Shown: positions 44,167 through 55,871 of the stretch, in pieces
Layout of the letters: each line of letters begins with the position of its first letter
Numbering within the stretch: the first letter of the stretch is position 1
Assembly (NCBI RefSeq): GCF_000801105.2
Contig: NC_079516.1
Location: 22,109,043 to 22,173,042, forward strand
Direction: 5' to 3'
DNA from: Raphanus sativus
Taxonomy: Eukaryota; Streptophyta; Magnoliopsida; Brassicales; Brassicaceae
DNA length: 64,000 nt
Program-made: the position numbers and the translations under genes
The notes under the pieces: generated by a model
The model's input: only the letters and a program-made list of their open reading frames with translations
Told to the model about the DNA's origin: nothing
The model's database searches: none

Positions 44167-44792
44167 TTTGTATGAAATAAATGCATTTTATATGTAAGTA
44201 TATATAAGATACTGTAAAAATTTGTAAAACTTTTAAGACACCTAATTAATTTCAAAGTGTATACCTAAATTTTGTGTACAGTCGGATATAAAATTTAAAA
44301 TCCGGTATTATATATAATATTAATTTATAGTCGTTTTAAAATTGAAAATATAACATATAAAAATATAATTTTTTTATTATATGGTTAATGTGATTGTTTA
44401 ATATATTTTAATAATATAAAATCAAACAAAATAGCTAAAATACAAAAGATGTTATCAAATATTTATTATTCATAATCATTGGTTGTCATATATACGTTAA
44501 TCATATTAGTTAATTCCGTAGCTTTTATTTAAAGAAAGTAAATATTATTCTCCGTTAAGTTAACTCTCATTTATGCAATTGTTACTCTTATCGACATTAT
44601 ATCATATTATATCATATAATATTGTATTGAATGATTCTGTGGAGAAATAAAAATCGAATTGGACCTCCTTCTTTTTTTCAATTTCATTGTATGATGTCAC
44701 ATATAATTAACTGACAAATGAGTTTTTTTTTTTAATTACTACAAAATTGAGGTTACTATTTTTCAAATGTTCCTCCTTTAATATATAGGAGA
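43348..44792 (-). mobile_element. Non-autonomous Helitron, 1.45 kb, reverse orientation, with nested repeats
   Basis: The reversed 3' end is CTAGGTGACGAT then hairpin CCGCGC-CTT-GCGCGG (43360-43374), after A at 43347. The reversed 5' end is TTCCTCCTTTAATATATAGGAGA ending at 44792, followed by T. On the element strand it starts TCTCCTATATATTAAAGGAGG, a familiar crucifer Helitron end. The interior holds a reversed CCGAACC-type repeat (about 43420-44060) and a long palindrome (44097-44198). Confidence 0.82.
44097..44198. repeat. Near-perfect palindrome with (TA)n centre
   Basis: The left arm CTTACATATAAAATGCATTT then ATTTCATACAAAGTGTATA is exactly matched in reverse by TATACACTTTGTATGAAATA then AATGCATTTTATATGTAAG. 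They are joined by an alternating TA run (about 44133-44162). Arms of about 37 bp plus the TA tract can form a hairpin of about 50 bp. Confidence 0.92.
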
Positions 44793-45771
44793 TGTATTAA
44801 TCAAATATTATGATCGTAAAACAAATATTGAAAAGATTTCAATTAGCTGTGTGGTTATTTTATGTGCTAAGATTAACATATGTTTTATATAATTAACACT
44901 ATTGATTATTCAAAATGTTTTACATAATATTGTAAATTAAAATAAAAAATGTTTAATATAAATTAGGTTAATCTTATTATAATATAAGTTCTCGGTTATA
45001 TACCCATTAAAACAATATAAATTAATTAATATCCGAATAATAGCTTACGCCTAATTCAATTTAAAAGTCGTACAACTAACTTATTGAAAAAAAAATCATC
45101 TATTTTCCCCTCATGCATTTGTCGGCACCGATATTTTCCATTTTCTTGTCGACATAACTCTGTTCTTAAGATAACTAAACTCCATTATAAAAATGATGCA
45201 TAACTCATTTTTTTCTAATACAAAGAATGGTCTAAGTATAAATATGTATTATAAAAACCAACTTTAAACTAAAAAGATGATAAAAAATATGTTAAAAGAT
45301 CTTCAAGACTTCAGAATTCGATGATTGGAATCCTGCATGACATAAATTCAAATTATTAGGTAAAACCATTTTTTATATATACTACTCATATAAAATAACC
45401 AACTTATTAGAATAATCGCTTACTACGATTTGAAGAACTGAATCCCTCAGATGTCAATATCAAATGGAATTTCAGAAACACGTTTTAACTTTGTAACATA
45501 ATTTAAGCAACCGATAAAGTGATATCAACAATAAATAGACAAACCAAACATTCTGAATATTAAATAGTACAAAAAGTATAAATTACATGCTCCCCACTCA
45601 AGTCGTTATATCCTTAGAACACATACAACAACATCTGCAGTAGTAGAATGCCATAATGCATTTAAATTATGGGCTAGGCTCCATAAGCAACACACTTTAT
45701 ATGAGTGTACCTGTTATATTTTGGAAAGTTATCTACCAATATAAACTGACCTCATATGCTCGTACTAAAAA
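44793..45771. other. AT-rich spacer
   Basis: No gene or element end recognised between the Helitron and the MULE-like element. Confidence 0.5.
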
Positions 45772-47264
45772 GGGAAAATTGCCGAAACAGAACAAAAATT
45801 CAGCATGGTTGTCCCTATGGTATAAAACCATCATTTAGTTGTCCCTTAATATAATTTTTTCATAATCCCAAAAATAACCCTTGATTAATGTAATTAAATA
45901 CATTTAACTAATAGATTTTTTTTTAAATTAACCAAAAACGTTTTAAAAAGGGAAAACAAAAATAAATTTTTATAGAAATTTTTAATAAAAATAAAATTGG
46001 TAAAATTTATAAAATAAAAATAATTTACAAAATTGTTTTAATAAAAAATTAAGAATTTTTTTTAAAAAACGTTTTAAATTTTTTTATTTTTTATAAAAAG
46101 TTTAAAACATTTTTGATAAAAATTTAATAAAGTAAAATTTGTAAACTTTATAAAAATAAAAATAAAAATTTACAAAAAGTTTTTAATAAAAACTTTATAC
46201 AAAATATTTTACAAAGTTTTTATTTTATAAAAAGTTTAAAATGTTTGTAAACTTTTTAAATTTTATCAAACTTTTAATAAAAATAAAACTTTTTAAAATT
46301 TTTAATAAAAGTTTAATAAAATTAAACTTTTTAAACTTTATAGAAATAAAAATAAAACTTTACAAAAAATTTTTAGTAAAAAACTTTAAATAAACTTTAT
46401 AAAAAACGTTCACAAAGTCTTTTTTTATAAAAAGCTTACAACGTTTCTAAATTTTTTAGTTTTATTAAACTTAAAAAAAATAGAAGAAGAGTTTGTGAAA
46501 ATCATAAAGATAACCTATGGAGATATCATAGATTTATGAAGAAAAAAATGCAAAATCATTTTTCACAAGCAAAATCATTTTTTCACAAGCAAAATCATTT
46601 TTTCACAAGTAAAATCGAACCATAACACGTTTTAGGAAGTTAGAATATTTTTAGGAGATTTTTAGAATATTTCCTTAACTGAAACTTTCATTAATTTTCG
46701 CAAAAAAATCAGGTACTTTTATCCGTAGAAGGCGCTTTCTAAAAGTTTAGAACGATGACAAAAATCCTGAACACACTTTCTACTTTTAGTAGATGGAAGA
46801 GTACATTGTAGAAAACACATTCTCCGAAATTTAGAATACTTAATAAAAGTAGAAGATGCATCCAGACGAAAAGTAGATTGCTTTACGATTAGTAGAATAC
46901 GCATTCCTCTTATTTAGAGATTTAGTGAACAGTAGAATGTGCGTTCTAAAAGAAGTAGATGAACATGTTTATTTTAGAAAATGTTTTCTACTATACCATT
47001 TTCCGTAGAAGATACATTCTATTTTTAGTAGAACGTATGTTCAAATTTTTATTTATCAACTTTTTGAAAAAAAGAAAAATACCAGCTTGTGTATATGAGT
47101 GTTTTATTAATTGTTTATATTTTTAATATTTTTTTATTCACAAAAATATTTATTTTATTAGTTTTCAGAAATACAAAGGGTAAAAAGGGGAAAAATTGGA
47201 CAAAAAAGATTTATACCAAAGAGATAACACCCTTGTTTTTTTGTTCTCTATTGGCAATTTTCTC
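45772..47264. mobile_element. MULE-like non-autonomous element, 1.49 kb
   Basis: Termini GGGAAAATTGCCGAAACAGA and, inverted, GAGAAAATTGCCAATAGAGA. Flanking 9-bp sequences TACTAAAAA (45763-45771) and TATTAAAAA (47265-47273) match at 8 of 9, as for a Mutator-type target duplication. Just inside is TTGTCCCTATGGTATAAAA. The middle (45900-46450) is low-complexity TTTTAAA/TAAAAAT. A 19-20-bp tandem repeat is at 46551-46618. 46730-47040 is packed with TAGAA-CGCATTCTA-like half-palindromes. No transposase. A relative lies at 59214-61010. Confidence 0.7.
46551..46618. repeat. Minisatellite, 19-20-bp unit, about 3.4 copies
   Basis: CAAAATCATTTTTTCACAAG is repeated at 46551, 46570 and 46590, with a degenerate start at 46610. 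Confidence 0.9.
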
Positions 47265-47273
47265 TATTAAAAA

Positions 47274-48704
47274 TTAACATATGTACAAATAAAATTTAAA
47301 CCCAAGATTTATCAAGGAGAACTCTGTCGAATATTAGAATATGATTGTAAATGTTAGTAGGTTCAGCTTTCTCATGAGCAATAAGATCTCCTACACACAC
47401 CAACACTCCACATAGATTAACATAATCAAAAAATTTATATAAAAAAAACCTTTGCTATACATGTAATTTTAATAGATTAAAATGAACTGCATACGACTGA
47501 GAACCTTTGCTATAAATGTAATTTATAAGAAGTTCATTAATATATAAAAAAACTTACTTTCTCATCGACTAAGATCATGATAGAGTGATGATCTCTTACC
47601 ACCAGCAGAATACTGTTTCCATTAACATATGATCTTCACCATAATCTTCCACATTGATTTGAATGGTTTCAAATCACACACAGCAGTAATCGCAGCCATT
47701 ATAGTAGAATGAGTAAAATTTCTAAGGTTTCGAGTGTACTTGTGAAGTCTCACATCGGATATTCCTCCTACAGTGACTAAGATGAATGGGAGAAGCTTGT
47801 CTTTTATAGATTTACTAAACCTATTCGATGCACGCAGAATCTCTTCCCGTATAATGCCGAAATAAATATCATATATTTTTAGCTTGTCAATCACTCTTTG
47901 ATATATATATTTCCGTAACATAAAAAACTTTGAAATATATGCCATTTAATATCATTAATTTAGCTTGCATCGAAAGACTGGACAATTAAATATTCACAAA
48001 ACAAACATGGACAGTTTAATTCGGTACTCTTGATTGATTTTGGTTTAATATTCTTAACCATTATTTCATAATTTTCGTAAATCACAATACGTGTTCTCGT
48101 TTTCTCATAATGAAATCACCTACATGCATGAATATACAACAAAATCACAAAGACACGTTCTCGTCTTCGTTCGTCTTTGACAAACATGTGTAACCCAATA
48201 TAAAATGGACCAGGGTCTTCTCTGACATTCGTTAAGCTTTCTAGTGTGTTTAAGAGATCGTTATGTCGCTCTATACGGAAATTCATATAGCTTTGTTGCT
48301 GAACCGATTCTTTATAGAAATTAACGCATATAGACCTCTTCTTGGTATAGTTTGATTCTTTAGACAATGAACTAACAGATATTGCTGCTCTCGTTAGATA
48401 CTCATCAACTTCTTATGAACATATATTCTCCTCAAAAAGCTGGCTTATATATTCACTATTACATTCGCATCTCATTAGATTATGAAAACTTCGCATCTTC
48501 GCTACTGATCAAACTGTTATGAAAATTGATGCTTCTCATCGATTGGCCTCTATCAAATCATTTGATGAACATATACGCTTATCAAAAATTGGCTTCTATA
48601 ATCCTCTTTACATTCGACTTTCTTTAGATTTTCAAATCTTGGCAACTTCGCTACTCAAGAAACATGTTATGAACATTGATGCTTCTAATCTTTTGACTTC
48701 TATC
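47274..48704. other. Spacer with RPA-like exon and degenerate 165-bp repeats
   Basis: Apart from the RPA-like piece (47596-47699), no gene is recognised. 48390-48704 contains about two to three degenerate copies of a unit of about 165 bp: GAACATATA..CT..TCAAAAA..TGGCTT, TACATTCG, TCTTTAGATT, CTTCGCTACT, TGTTATGAA.ATTGATGCTTCT. It is interrupted by the LTR element and continues at 52359. Confidence 0.5.
47596..47699 (-). pseudogene. First exon of a replication protein A (RPA70)-like gene, degenerate
   Basis: On the minus strand ATG at 47699 opens MAAITAVCDLKPFKSMWKIM and VKIIC, then TAA, then WKQYSAGG up to a GTAAGAG splice donor. The DLKPFKSMWK...WKQYSAGG signature starts the many RPA1-like genes of crucifers, some of them carried by Helitrons. 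They bind single-stranded DNA through OB folds. The in-frame stop and lack of downstream exons make it non-functional. Confidence 0.7.
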
Positions 48705-49485
48705 TGATAGAACCGTATTTTATAAACTACGGATTACTGAATATTGTAAAAAATAAAAATGATAATACTATACCAAAGAGTAAGAAAATGATGATACAAC
48801 TGCAGAGGCGAGATATTATCTCTTTCCTTAACTCAAAATACGTCCCGTAGTGCGACGGTTCGATAACGTAATGAGTCCCAGGATACAACTGCAAACAATC
48901 TTCTGAATTTGCGTCACTCTATCAGAAGCCTGGCGAAACTGGTTTTGTGTTGCACTCTCAGACACAAGAAATAAAAAATACTAACATGACTATTCAATAT
49001 AGGAGATTGTGGTTTTTCTTTTGGTATTTGATGTGTGTTTTTCTATCATGCTAACAAGCCATTTATATAGAAAAATAATGAGAAGCACAAGTTTCATTTT
49101 CAACATAAAAATAAAACCTCCATGGTGCACTAATGGAGACTTTATTTCTTGTCATTATTATGTGAATTCATTTCACATTTTGACCAAGAAAATAAAGAGT
49201 ATAATTATTATTATTTGACTCATTCAAACAAAATAATATACTTTAAATGGATTTCTTTTTTTTTATATTTTATCAATATAAAAGATCACATATATTTGGT
49301 TTATAAGATTAAGTTAATGAACATGAAGTCCAACTAACAAATCAAAACCCAAATCCAAATATCTAATGTGTATATTTGTAACTTTATACAAGTTTCTCAA
49401 ATCACACACATTAGACCCCCATTTCTCATTCACACTAACTCTATTTTTAGCATATGAATACATTGCTAAAAAAATAGTTCCAACA
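48705..49485 (-). repeat. 3' LTR (left) of the 3.65-kb non-coding element
   Basis: 781 bp; partner 51581-52358. Confidence 0.92.
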
Positions 49486-51580
49486 ATCCCCCACATGAAT
49501 AGAAATCCTTCTAAACACTAGACGACTCGACAGACTTGACTTCCTAGACAAGACTCGACAAGACTCAACAAGACTCAACTAAGGACTGTTGAGAGTACAA
49601 ACGAGAAATTCACTGCATGATGAGATGGTAGCAATTTTTCAGCCTTGAACCAGTCATTGTTAATAGCTATCGGATTTACTCGGCCAGGAGGTGGCCATGA
49701 TGTCTTGAACCTCCCGGGCTTTGGTGTAAACCTAGACAATAGCCAAAACACAGTTTCATTCTCTCACAAAACTAATTTCTCTATTGTGTTCATTTTGGCC
49801 GTGAACATTCCTAGTAATCATGAGTGAACTTTAGAGAATATAGCCATTTTATTCTCCTAGAAACGGCCCCATTTCACACCCACAAGGTGATTTGCCATTA
49901 GTTTTGTTTAGAGGAGTATCATGTACTACTCCATTCAAATTTCAAAACAATTGGCACAAATCATTAAAAGCAAATGCTTATCCTCTATTCCTTACATGTA
50001 GCACTGTTTAATCATCCTAGGAACTGGGTATAGACCGAAGTCTTACAGTGCTTTGGGCAGATTTAGTTTGACTTAGTTGTCTCCTTGAACCTATTTCTTG
50101 GGATCTCCAATCTGATAAGTAGAGTTACCGCCAAACCTCATCTTAGTTCATAGGCTAAACCCATTCCTCTTGATGATATTACAATTTGATCTCATGACAC
50201 ACCTTTAATAACAGGATCCTAGGTTGTCATCACAGTGAACATAATCTCTTGAGATTAGTCGAGATCAATTGTGTAATGATTTTTGTCATCTTTTTTTTTT
50301 CCAAGATACAATCAACCATTATACATAAAACTTAGTGCATAACACTAGTTTTTTTTAATCATATTTTGATAACTATCACAAAGTTCATTTGGCCTCTTGC
50401 CAATTACTTAATATGGTAAGCAAAGCTTCCCCCACATTTCTTGAGATAGTTCAAAAACATACATATTTACATTTAACATCTCTTAAGAGCTTAGAAGATT
50501 AATCTACAACTCCTTTAGATTTAAATGAATAATAAAAACAATTTCGAATATTGTTACAATTTTCTTTAGAATGTATTTCATTCTCAGAAAATCACTTTTT
50601 AGATACAACTATTTTCATAGTTCTCTCAAGTTGATTTATAAATCTAACTTGTATATCTTTGTTTTTTTTCAAAATATATTTTTGCTTTATAGCAAATATA
50701 CATATCACTATGTGACATTATTTGTACCATCAAAACCACCATTCTATATGGTTATTTTCAACCATATTGACTTTAGAAACTACAATACATATGTCAGTTT
50801 CAGTTATATTGGTCTAAAAATTCTCATTGGTTTTGCATGGTCAACCTTTTTTAAAAAGGTGCATTTAAGCATTAATGAAATACAAATGTTTTGATCAATA
50901 TCAACAAACATTTTATTTCTTATGGCAAATGATTTATATGTGGCAGATCTCTCCCAAACTTAATTTGGGGCGTCGACTCACAAAATTCATTTCCATCCAT
51001 ACAACTTGATCTCAAAAGATCAAAATGTTATTTATGACTATGGTTTCACCATATTTTTGAAACTTGAATCAGTTTTTTTTTTCTCATGGTCATCCATGCT
51101 TAATAACTCAATTAAGTTATCCCAAAATCTGAAAAAGAAATCAAAAACGTTAAACCATTCTTGATAATTAAAGCAAAATAATTATCATTTACCCAGTCAA
51201 AGCAACCATTAACCAAGTAAAAAAAAGTTTACCAAACGTTACAAAATCTATATTAGCTTTATGAAAGCTAAAAGACAATGAATCCTGCAATTCACAAGCA
51301 AGCATAAAAAATGCAGAAAATGATTTATAATGAAAATTTCCACAAATCCTGCAAAACAGATAATGTAAGCGAGAATAACGAGATACTTCAAGCAGCACAG
51401 AAAAATATATTAAATCATGGACGATGACAATCTGATGGAAAAAAAAATTGATCTCCATCAATATATTTCTCCAATTCAGATTCCATTCCGGCATCTTTAA
51501 CCTGTCCTTACAAAAAAAATACTTTTACAATAATCAGTCCGGTTAGTGCAAAGCAATAAACGGATATTTTGAGTTAAGAC

Positions 51581-52358
51581 TGATAGAACCGTATTTTATA
51601 AACTACGGATTACTGAATATTGTAAAAAATAAAAATGATAATACTATACCAAAGAGTAAGAAAATGATGATACAACTGCAGAGGCGAGATATTATCTCTT
51701 TCCTTAACTCAAAATACGTCCCGTAGTGCGACGGTTCGATAACGTAATGAGTCCCAGGATACAACTGCAAACAATCTTCTGAATTTGCGTCACTCTATCA
51801 GAAGCCTGGCGAAACTGGTTTTGTGTTGCACTCTCAGACACAAGAAATAAAATATACTAACATGACTATTCAATATAGGAGATTGTGGTTTTTCTTTTGG
51901 TATTTGATGTGTGTTTTTCTATCATGCTAACAAGCCATTTATATAGAAAAATAATGAGAAGCACAAGTTTCATTTTCAACATAAAAATGAAACCTCCATG
52001 GTGCACTAATGGAGACTTTATTTCTTGTCATTATTATGTGAATTCATTTCACATTTTGACCAAAAAAATAAAGAGTATAATTATTATTATTTGACTCATT
52101 CAAACAAAATAATATACTTTAAATGGATTTCTTTTTTATATTTTATCAATATAAAAGATCACATATATTTGGTTTATAAGATTAAGTTAATGAACATGAA
52201 GTCCAACTAACAAATCAAAACCCAAATCCAAATATCTAATGTGTATATTTGTAACTTTATGCAAGTTTCTCAAATCACACACATTAGACCCCCATTTCTC
52301 ATTCACACTAACTCTATTTTTAGCATATGAATACATTGCTAAAAAAATAGTTCCAACA
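51581..52358 (-). repeat. 5' LTR (right) of the 3.65-kb non-coding element
   Basis: 778 bp. It differs from the left copy mainly by a shorter T run near 52130, and is followed by target duplication CTATC. Confidence 0.92.
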
Positions 52359-52363
52359 CTATC

Positions 52364-53049
52364 AAGGCGATATGTTCTGCCACATTGATACTCTTCATTT
52401 GTTTTTTGTTTCAGATTCAATACAGGTTTCGCTAAGCCGTTCCGGAGTGTAATGAGCAACATTAGTGTCATCTCCAAAGCTGTAGCGTTCTGGTTTTAGT
52501 TCGAAAAATATCAGTTTGTTATGTAATGTAGTTTACGTGATTTGTTTAAGAAGATTTTTAAAGAATGTAATGTTTGCATTAAATTTATAATTTTTGTGAC
52601 AAACGTTCTCTGCATGACACGTATGCAATTTTTAAAATAAAAGCTTCTCAGGAAGCCACGTCAGACACGTCGCCAATTCAGTTAAGGAAACTCTTAAAAA
52701 TGCTTCTCATTTAATATTAAAAAGTTATTAAGAAACCCATTAAGGGTGATAGGGATAATCATGCTCTTATATGCTTTGCTACAAAAATATGGAAATATTT
52801 TATGTCCAAATTTCATATCACAAATCATCCTAGATTATATCAACAAATTTAAAATCTAACCAAAAAGATGAGAAAATCAGAGATTGTATGCTATGCACTA
52901 GTTATATTTATTATGATAAAAAGTATAAACCAAAAATACTTTTATGTTGTAAATTAGTTTTTCTGCCTCAATTTAAACTTCATTCACATAAAGCAAGGAG
53001 AAAAAAGAAAAGAGATTTGTTAGTTTTTGTGTCTTAGCTTAAATATATA
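52364..53049. other. Spacer containing a Harbinger-like right terminus
   Basis: At 52743-52766 the sequence AGGGATAATCATGCTC ends just before TTA (52767-52769). Inverted, GAGCATGATTATCCCTATCAC resembles the ends at 19359 and 21037, so a TTA-flanked element ends here. Its left end was not found; it may lie left of the 48705-52358 insertion. 52400-52480 contains TTTGTTTCAG followed by open sequence, possibly a captured exon, unidentified. Confidence 0.5.
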
Positions 53050-53078
53050 CTATATTTTGACCCGCACATCCGTGCGGA
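53050..53078 (-). mobile_element. Helitron 3' terminus, reverse orientation (5' end not located)
   Basis: CTATATTTTGACCCGCACATC with hairpin CCGCAC-ATCC-GTGCGG (53062-53077). The terminal CTAG is mutated to CTAT, so it is probably an old copy. Confidence 0.5.
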
Positions 53079-53124
53079 TATATATTTCAAAAATATATTG
53101 CTATTTATTTTTCATGTCAATATT

Positions 53125-53911
53125 AAAGCTGGGTAAAAATTTCAAATCTGAAGAACCGAACCGATCACGATCTGAAAGAGTAACACCAAACCCGAACCAA
53201 AGTTGAATAAATATCCAACTTATTCAAATTTTGATATTTAGACAACCGAAACTATAACCAATTCGAACCGAAATATTTTGGATATCAAAAATGTATCTGA
53301 AAAGGATTTATATACTTATATATATATTAATTGTTTTTAGTTTTAATGTATATAAAACATCAAGAATATATATGATACTTTAGGTTGGTTTAAATACTTG
53401 AAAATATATAAAATAGTCAAATATAAATATCTAACATTGTGGAAGTACACTGAAAACACCAAAAATATTTAAAATAATTATTGATTTTTGATCCAAAATT
53501 TAAACCAAACCAATTTATATGTTAAGTTTAGGTATTCTCACATATGTTATTCAGATTTATATACAATATATTATTTTATTCATAGATTTTAAGAAATTCA
53601 AAATATATATGAATTTTAAAAAATAATTTAAATGGGTTATCCGAACCCGAACTAAACCCGTAAAGATCCGAATATAATTTGAACTGAAATTTAGAAATAT
53701 CTGAATGGAGCTGAAATCTTAAACCCCTGAAACTCAAAACTCAAATAGGTCTGAAACGAACCTAAATGGATACCTGAATGCCCAGCCCTAGTCATAATTC
53801 GAACTGAAATTTAGAAATATATGAATGGGGCTGAAATCTTTGCTCCCGAAAACCCGAAACCCAAATAGATCCGAAACGAACCGAAATTGATACCTGAACA
53901 CCCAGCCCTAG
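53125..53911. mobile_element. CCGAACC-rich interspersed repeat, copy 3, with a duplicated end
   Basis: Begins AAAGCTGGGTAAAA and ends CACCCAGCCCTAG. It shares GAACCGAACCGATC, GGGTTATCCGAACC and ATCCGAA words with 27979-28818. The right end is tandemly duplicated: 53671-53790 and 53791-53910 (120-bp period), each ending CCCAGCCCTA. Confidence 0.65.
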
Positions 53912-54874
53912 TCACTATTATGTATCATATATATGTCATCATATAATTAATTTTATTGGTCCATTAGATAAATAATCATATAATTAATAGTATTTTATAT
54001 GTAACATCTTAAAATAATCACATATATTATATTCTTAAAGTTTAATGTGAAATATAAAAACCATAATCTAAGTTGGTATATGAAATTAATTTTTTTGTTG
54101 TATTTTTCTATATATTGAAAAAATTAATAATGGTTATTGGAAAATATTTTAGTAAAAATAAATTATGCATATTTTAAATAATTTTTTGATATAAATCAAC
54201 TTTAAATTATTATTTTGATTTGAAATATGTATATAAAATTTAAATTTTATTTTATGATTATTTAGACAAAACAATGTTTTTAGTTAATTAGATTAGTCCA
54301 TTTTGTATATTTTAAAACTGATATAATGAATTTCCAATTTTTATTAATAACATAAGCCATTACTTTTTTCTTCTTGACATAATTTTATCCATGTTTCAAA
54401 AATTTAATTTCTTGCATTAGTTTTCTATGAATTTACTAATTTTATGATTTTTTTTTTTGAAAATTGAACTCTTGAAATTTTTATATTTGACTAAACTAAA
54501 TAAAGTAATAATACTGTTTTTAAAAAATTATTTTATATAATATACTATTTAAATTTCAGTTTGTGTTTTTATTTTGACCATAAAAATTGTAAATATAGTT
54601 ACAGAATTGTAAATAAAAAAAATATAGAAAGAAGGTTGTTTAATTTATTGTAAAAACAATGGCTAAATGTTTAAATAAAAAAATATTAAATATGTTATTC
54701 ATGTTTCTAAACAATTCTCATTTGTTATTAATTTATTAAAAATATAATTGCTAAATGTGGAAATAAAAGAAAGCACACATCTTTACTACCCATGTTTTCA
54801 AACATATATCATTTATTCTACTATCCTTGTTTCCAAACAATTCAATTGTGTACTTGAACTTTAATAATATAAAA
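53912..54874. other. AT-rich spacer
   Basis: No gene recognised; it may be the body of one of the neighbouring Helitrons. Confidence 0.5.
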
Positions 54875-54904
54875 CTAGATTTTGATCCACGCTTTAAAAG
54901 CGTG
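54875..54904 (-). mobile_element. Helitron 3' terminus, reverse orientation (5' end not located)
   Basis: CTAGATTTTGATC after A at 54874, with hairpin CACGCTTT-T/A-AAAGCGTG (54888-54904). The body probably extends rightward into the AT-rich region before CSN4. Confidence 0.65.
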
Positions 54905-55871
54905 TGTATATTTTTATTTTAATAAAATTTAATTAAAATTGTAATTTTGATTAGACAATAAATAATTTTAAAGTTTTCTATTTTTGTTTAAAAAATTGTT
55001 CTATTATAATAATTGATTTTCAAGCGTGTTTTCATATCCTATCCATACCTATGAGTTAACCGATAAATCCAGTGATATGTATATAATTAAGTTCAATTTA
55101 ATAAAAAGAATTATAATTATAATCTTAGAAAACCTGGTAAAATTTTTAAAAAATCATCTATTAACCTGAGATCCAAAATGAGACGATCCGCTGAAAACCA
55201 AAAAAAAAAAATTTTTGAAATGCTTATTAAATTATTCATACTTCTTAAGATTATATAAAATTGAAAAAGTAACTATATATTTAGACCTTAATGAAATTTG
55301 TATTATGTTATTTGAAGAAAATAAAACAATGGTGATAGGAAACTTTATGAAAATATGATTTTTTTTTTTACTATGATAAGTTTGTATTTTTATTTATGTT
55401 TAGATCTAAAACTTAATTTTAAGATAATTTTAAAAAATTGAACACTCAAAATTGACATATTGTTATTATGTAAAAAATGGCATAATAATTTTTTTTTTAG
55501 TTTGCATGTATATATTTATATCTGATCTTTAAATAATATTATAGATGAAAAATGATATTCAAATTAAATGGAAAGTATATACTGAATAAAAATTAAAATT
55601 ATTATCATTCACAAAATATGGAAAGTATTAATTACCAAAGTTATAGAGAATATTTTATTTTTAGTTTAAATTAAATTCTAATAAAAAGACTTGTAAATAT
55701 AATGAAAGACAGAGGCAGAATTATAAAATTTTAAAATATGATATATATTTTATCAAAAGCTTAAATATAAAAAAAAAAAGGCTCTCTCTCTTCCGGAAAG
55801 AATACAACTGAAATATAACAAAAGAGAATCGTTAGGGTTTCGTTTGGATCAAAGAAGAAGAAGAAGAAGGC
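54905..55871. other. AT-rich upstream region of CSN4
   Basis: No gene. The proximal 110 bp contains AAATATAAAA (about 55763), then GGCTCTCTCTCTTCCGG and a purine run of GAAGAAGAAG before the ATG. This is likely the core promoter and 5' UTR. Confidence 0.5.

Larger units (their letters stand above)
48705..52358 (-). mobile_element. Non-coding LTR retrotransposon, 3.65 kb, with 0.78-kb LTRs
   Basis: LTRs 48705-49485 (781 bp) and 51581-52358 (778 bp), TGATAGAACCG...GTTCCAACA, differ at about five positions. Target duplication CTATC is at 48700-48704 and 52359-52363. ATCCCCCACATG just inside the left LTR is the complement of a polypurine tract, giving minus orientation. The interior (2.1 kb) has no frame above about 107 codons and no gag or pol motif. 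The LTRs contain a TATATAG run and an ATTGTTGG-type end. Recent and non-autonomous. Confidence 0.92.

Noticed and set aside
45900..46450. CRISPR-like short repeats
   Set aside because: Low-complexity TTTTAAA sequence without regular spacers; eukaryotic context.
50571..50894. 107-codon frame inside the 3.65-kb LTR element
   Set aside because: Aromatic/Lys-rich composition typical of AT-rich sequence; opposite to element orientation and without gag similarity.
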